Source: Omphiscola glabra
Lineage: Eukaryota; Mollusca; Gastropoda; Lymnaeidae
Assembly (NCBI GenBank): GCA_964017045.1
Contig: OZ024794.1
Coordinates: 7,476,329 to 7,540,328 of the forward strand
DNA: 64,000 bases
Direction: 5' to 3'
The translations under genes and the position numbers were made by a program. Below are positions 59,346 to 64,000 of the stretch, piece after piece. The notes under the pieces are model-generated. The model was given only the letters and a program-made list of their open reading frames with translations, was not told the origin of the DNA and made no database searches. Every line of letters starts with the position of its first letter. Position 1 is the stretch's first letter.

Positions 59346-61299
59346 ATACAGAAAGTTCAAAATCACTAAATCTCGATAAATTTCATGTTTTGTATGTATG
59401 ATTACAAAAAAAAATATGTGACGCCACACAAGATATTAGCCCCCGTCCTCTTCACTTCCTGTGTCACTAACTGTCACACTTTCAGACCCCCCCCCCTTTC
59501 CGGAGCGTTACGTTACAGTTACGTACTTTATGGACGGCCCTTAAATACAAAATCAGGCCCCCTCCCCTTTTTTTTTAACATCGGAATACATTGTTTATTC
59601 CCAATGACGAAATCCTAGCAGGGAAAGACAATGAGTAATTAGCAGAGATGATAGAGAATATAAATTAAATTGAAGATTACAGTATCAAAGGTGCTGATAA
59701 TTTTGTATCTTTTTCTTTTTTTTTTTTTTTCCCACAAAGGGGGCGAACAAAGAGTTTTTCTCGAATTGATTATAGTAGTTGCTGCTCCTGAATAATCTGG
59801 CATGCATCTTCAATCTGGTTCAATTTCGTGTGTGGGAAAAAAATTATTTAAATGATGTAGCGACCAAATGTAATTCAGCTGTACTGGTAATTATATACGT
59901 GTGAAATCGCCGCTAAATTAAACCGTGTCAAATGGTTTGGCAAATTTCGAGTCGAAAAGACGCTCGTCAACGATGTTGAACTGCAGAGGGAAATGATGAC
60001 ACAGTCACGCAGAATGAAATCACGTGAAATTATGGAATAATACATTAGGGCCCTGAAAGAAATAGAGACTTAAATGACTCAATCCCACAATTTTTCCCAT
60101 GGAAGTTAACATGTTTGACATTGTTACCATAAAAATTAAAAAGAAAAAATATTTTAAGAAAATAAAAAAATAAAAAAAGATTTTCTATCATAAAGATGAT
60201 GTTAAACGAGCTAAAAAGTGTTTGTTTGTGTGTGTGTTTGGGGGGGGGGTGTGTGTTTGAGGGAAATAAAAGGCATTAAAATATAATACGCTAAGAAAGA
60301 TTTTGCAGAAGTGTAAATCAGCACTATATGTAGCTGAAGTGCTGCCAAATGATTTGAATTGAATGTAGAAGTAGAGTAGATGAAACTTAATGGTGTTTCA
60401 TTTTTTAAATTAATTTCCAAAAATATTTTCTGTACAGACTTACTTTGCGCAATGGCATAATGTATTTTAAGAAATTGTAAATTATTTTCTTCTTTTTAAT
60501 GTGTTTAAACCATGACCCACTAGAGTGCGCAGTACAGTTCCAGAAGGTCGTGGTTTAAACTCGTTTTTGGTAGAAAGTTTTTTTTTTTTTGTTAATGTTT
60601 TTATTTTTTAATTGCTATTTGTTAACATTAAAATTTATTTCTGTATTTTATAGACAAAAGAAGTATTATTTAATATTTTAAAATATTGTTGTAAAACTCT
60701 GTTATTTTAAGGGAGGATTGTCAAATATTCTTTGGTCCATAAGAATATGATGGCTCGTGATGTTTGTCTAGGGTCGACGAGCGGCAGAGTGCGAGATTAT
60801 ACTCTACTCTGACGAACAGTAACGATATATCTGCTTCTCTCTAGTACACTCAATATATCTATTAAGTCTAGTCACAACACAATATGTCCATTGAGTAATG
60901 CTGTTTATTGCCAGTAGTACATCTCGCAATCCGTATAATACCAACTCCACAGTCCGGAGGTACACAGCAATCATTCGTTCACCATAGGTCTCTGTCAGAC
61001 TCAGACACACACAGCTAGTTCGTGAACATCTCAACCTCTCTAACATAATAATATCTCTCCCAGTCCTGATCATTCACTCTGCAGGTCCGTGAACATAATA
61101 ATCTCTCTCCAACATAACAGTTAACCCCCCTTTTATACCTAAACATCTCACATGTCATTCACCCATCCGTGACATGACAATCGTTCACCTCGCTCACATA
61201 CCTCACTTCTCCCAAATCAACCCACACACACTCTGCCACTGATTCCATGACCTTGACAAGGATCACATAACAGCAAATACCATTGCAAATAGGCTGTGA
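59346..61299. other. Intergenic or upstream DNA
   Basis: No gene seen. 59495-59545 (CCGGAGCGTTACGTTACAGT) looks like the end of an unclassified repeat. 60780-61260 is less AT-rich, with an imperfect repetition of CATAATAATCTCTCTCC-like words. Confidence 0.4.
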
Positions 61300-61540
61300 C
61301 AATTGGTACCCGGGTACCAGAAGTGAGAGGTTGGGATTAAAAAACTATTTAAAATAATATTATTGGGTTTGTAAGACGAACTTTGGTATCAAATGGAAGA
61401 TAAGTGAATGGACTATACGTTTGTAAACTTACTTTTTCAGTTTAACTAAAATAAACTACCACAAATGACATCCGAATAGCATTGAGTCTAATGGGACCCG
61501 TGTGCGAATGTCAGCGCTGCGTGTCCGGGTCCATTTTGAT
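61300..61540. repeat. Dispersed repeat, copy 3 of 3
   Basis: Direct copy of 14870-15115. It begins with the palindrome GGTACCCGGGTACC and contains GAGAGGTTGGGATTAAAAAA and GCGCTGCGTGTCCGGGTCCA. Confidence 0.78.
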
Positions 61541-63327
61541 TAATCAATCCTGATCCTAATATAACTCTTTCGACGCACCAAAGCAGCAGTATAATATAGT
61601 AAATGCTTTCTTTTTGTGACGGAAAGCGCTGTAACGTCGCGTGGGCACCATTTAAAATATATATACGTACTAAAGAAAATATTTGGTGTAGATTGATGCA
61701 AACTAAATTCAGGCATGTGCCAAAATGAGTCCTCGTATAATAAATTTATTAAAAAATTTCGGGGTTGGGGCGTAATGAATCCCTTCTCAGCATCTGCCCA
61801 CACTTTGGTCCAGGAGCTTTCGGGGCATCCTTCCGGGGATATCCTCCCCACCACCACCCCCCACTGCCAACATAAAAAAGCATTATGTTTCGGGCGATTT
61901 AACAAATATTCCAGGGACAGAGCTATTTCAAGGTTAGTTATTTATAGGTTTCACTGTACCACTATTATAAATATAATTACCGATAACCACTTATTAACGT
62001 ATAAAAAATTGACACAACAGACGTATATCAGAAATATGAAGGATCAACAAGTGAATTGTAATTATTAATTTCATAATCATAACACACTAACATTTCTGAG
62101 ATAAGTGGGTATAAATATAAAGCTCTCGGTAACCAGAAATACGCGCACAAGACAAACGCGCACACGATAAACGCGCACAGAATGATCCGCAAAGCCATAG
62201 CTCAGCACAGGAAAAATGCGCACACCGACCTTAGCCACGACCTACGAGTACTCTAGTGGGTCATGCCTTAGCGCACACAGAAAACAGCGCACACCGACAA
62301 ATGCGTTCAACGAAAATTCCGCACACGGACAGCTGCGAACCTTGATTATTGCGGACAGACAAAAATGCGCAAAATATCAATGAAATTCTATTTTAAGCCC
62401 CATTTTTAACATTAACATGGTTCACTCCAGTTTCGTATTACTTATCGGCATAAAGGGCAATTTGGGAAGATTAAAATTAACAGTAGTATAGTATTGTTGT
62501 GTTAAAAATTGTGTTTCTAGATTTATATTTATTACGAAAATCAACTTGGAGGTAACTGTGCATGATAGTAAAAATTTAACGAAGAAAAATATATTTATAG
62601 AAAAAAGTATTGCTGCAACCATACCATAACAAAGCATGTTATTTCTTTCAAATATCTGTAGATCAATCTAGTAGATCTCTCATAAAATAACATCGAATAC
62701 ACACTATTTATCAATGTGTCAATGCTGTTAATTTTATAGCCATCTAAAATTATTGTAAATCATTTTAATAGCACGATTGAATGCTCCTTAATTTTTAATT
62801 TGATTTAAATATATATAATATTTATAAATTAAAGTTAAATTTAAGGTGATTAATGTAAAATAAAGAAACATGTCGTTTAGAAAAACAACAGAAAATCACA
62901 ATATTCACAATTTTTTTCCACATCTAATTAAATTGATATTTTTTCTAGCACATACCAGTGAATACCAGTATACAATATTACAACACATTAAAATTTCCAG
63001 TGAATAATATCATAAATTTTGTTAAAAAATTACAATTAATTTAGAAAAAATATTAAATAAAGGGCTAACCCTAAAAAATTTAAAATATTTTAAATTGTGA
63101 ATTATAATATAGTTTTTAAGGAAGCCATGAAACAAATTATCACATATAAAATTAATATATATTACCCGGTGCTAATTAAAATAAAAATAGAAGAAACAAT
63201 TTTTCATTTAATAAGAGAAAACATTTAACCAAGTAAGAAGTGTGAAACCTACTGGTAGATTATGTCCTTTATGGAAAAACTTGAGGAAAATAATGTTAGA
63301 AAGTTTTTTTTCCTTTACATATGGATC
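61541..63327. other. AT-rich DNA at the right end
   Basis: At 62135-62365 the word GCGCACAC/GCGCACAG recurs irregularly about eight times, a strongly diverged simple repeat. No gene seen. Confidence 0.5.
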
Positions 63328-63426
63328 TTCAAGACCTCAATTTTTTAACATTAATACCTACCATTTTCAAGACCACAATCATATAACATTAATACCAACC
63401 ATTTTCAAGACCACAATCATATAACA
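63328..63426. repeat. 38-bp tandem repeat, about 2.6 copies
   Basis: The unit contains TTCAAGACCACAATCATATA then ACATTAATACC. Confidence 0.88.
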
Positions 63427-64000
63427 TGAGTACCTAACTTTTGTTGAAAACTAAAGATTTATTTGGTCCATTTTCCTGTACTAATTAATTTGTGTAATAA
63501 AAATATATTTAGCTAAATCTATTATAAAATAAAGTATGAATAAGTCCTTTTAGTTTAGACCTGGAAACTGTCTGTCTTAACTCTATTTGGTGGAAATAAA
63601 CTTTCATTTTTTTAACTCACAATTAAAATTATAGTATTGATAACCATAGATTATGTTAAAAGTCTGTATTATTATAGCACTGAATTATTTAACAGCATAT
63701 TTACAATAAAAATAATAGACTACTTCATAGTAGGACTAAATACATTCACTGAAAGAAACTAAGGAAAACAGGTGAGTGCTTACAATAACAAAATAAATTA
63801 TAGTAGAAATAGCCTGTAATTCTACATACTACATATATAATAATATATGAGGGTTTTCCTGAGTTTTAAAAGTAAAACATAATAGTAAGTAATAGGCTAT
63901 TGTCATTAATATAGGGAGCATATGATATTAGGATTATCTATCTATAGTATTCTATAGGCGCTATAATTTAGGGCAATTACAAAATCAAATTTAATAAGAG

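Overview
The window is animal nuclear DNA: AT-rich, with multi-exon genes whose exons are bounded by GT/AG splice sites and separated by long introns, and with dense transposon remnants and minisatellites. The two genes, an RTE-type retroelement and a tRNA-like SINE suggest a lophotrochozoan, most likely a gastropod mollusc. That assignment is inference; no species marker is visible.

Two protein-coding genes can be supported, both on the minus strand. (1) 1-4449 holds the 5' end of a HERC1 orthologue: nine coding exons covering about the first 586 residues, namely the N-terminal region and the start of the first RCC1-like propeller. The gene runs off the left edge. (2) 20208-56105 holds a complete SLC11A2/NRAMP (DMT1-like) divalent-metal/proton transporter in 14 coding exons, with all splice phases agreeing and a predicted product of about 603 residues. 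Its first coding exon lies about 24 kb upstream of the second. HERC1 is a giant ubiquitin-ligase/guanine-nucleotide-exchange scaffold and NRAMP is a metal transporter; nothing suggests joint function. They are neighbours in the same orientation.

Layout. 1-4.5 kb: HERC1, with a small MITE in one intron. 4.9-9.7 kb: nested transposons. A Tigger/pogo-like element (4937-8760) sits inside a Merlin-like element and carries about 52 copies of a 51-bp minisatellite. 9.7-20 kb: AT-rich intergenic DNA with small repeats, a retroelement zinc-finger tail and a 322-bp MITE. 20.2-31.8 kb: NRAMP exons 14 to 2, with foldback elements and small tandem arrays close to splice sites. 31.8-56.0 kb: the first coding intron of NRAMP, with more than 20 unrelated tandem arrays (units 17-76 bp), a broken RTE retrotransposon (45.0-47.6 kb), a SINE with a clean target-site duplication, GC-rich repeats and a 943-bp TIR element. 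56-64 kb: NRAMP coding exon 1, a second Merlin remnant, further GC-rich repeats, and AT-rich DNA that may hold undetected non-coding 5' exons.

Most long open frames here are artefacts of tandem repeats whose unit length is divisible by three. I see no CRISPR array, rRNA, functional tRNA or virus, and no convincing new biological system. The more unusual signals are the nested insertion with its empty site preserved next door, repeat-driven changes at NRAMP splice sites, and a perfect hairpin with a CAGUG loop downstream of the NRAMP stop codon.
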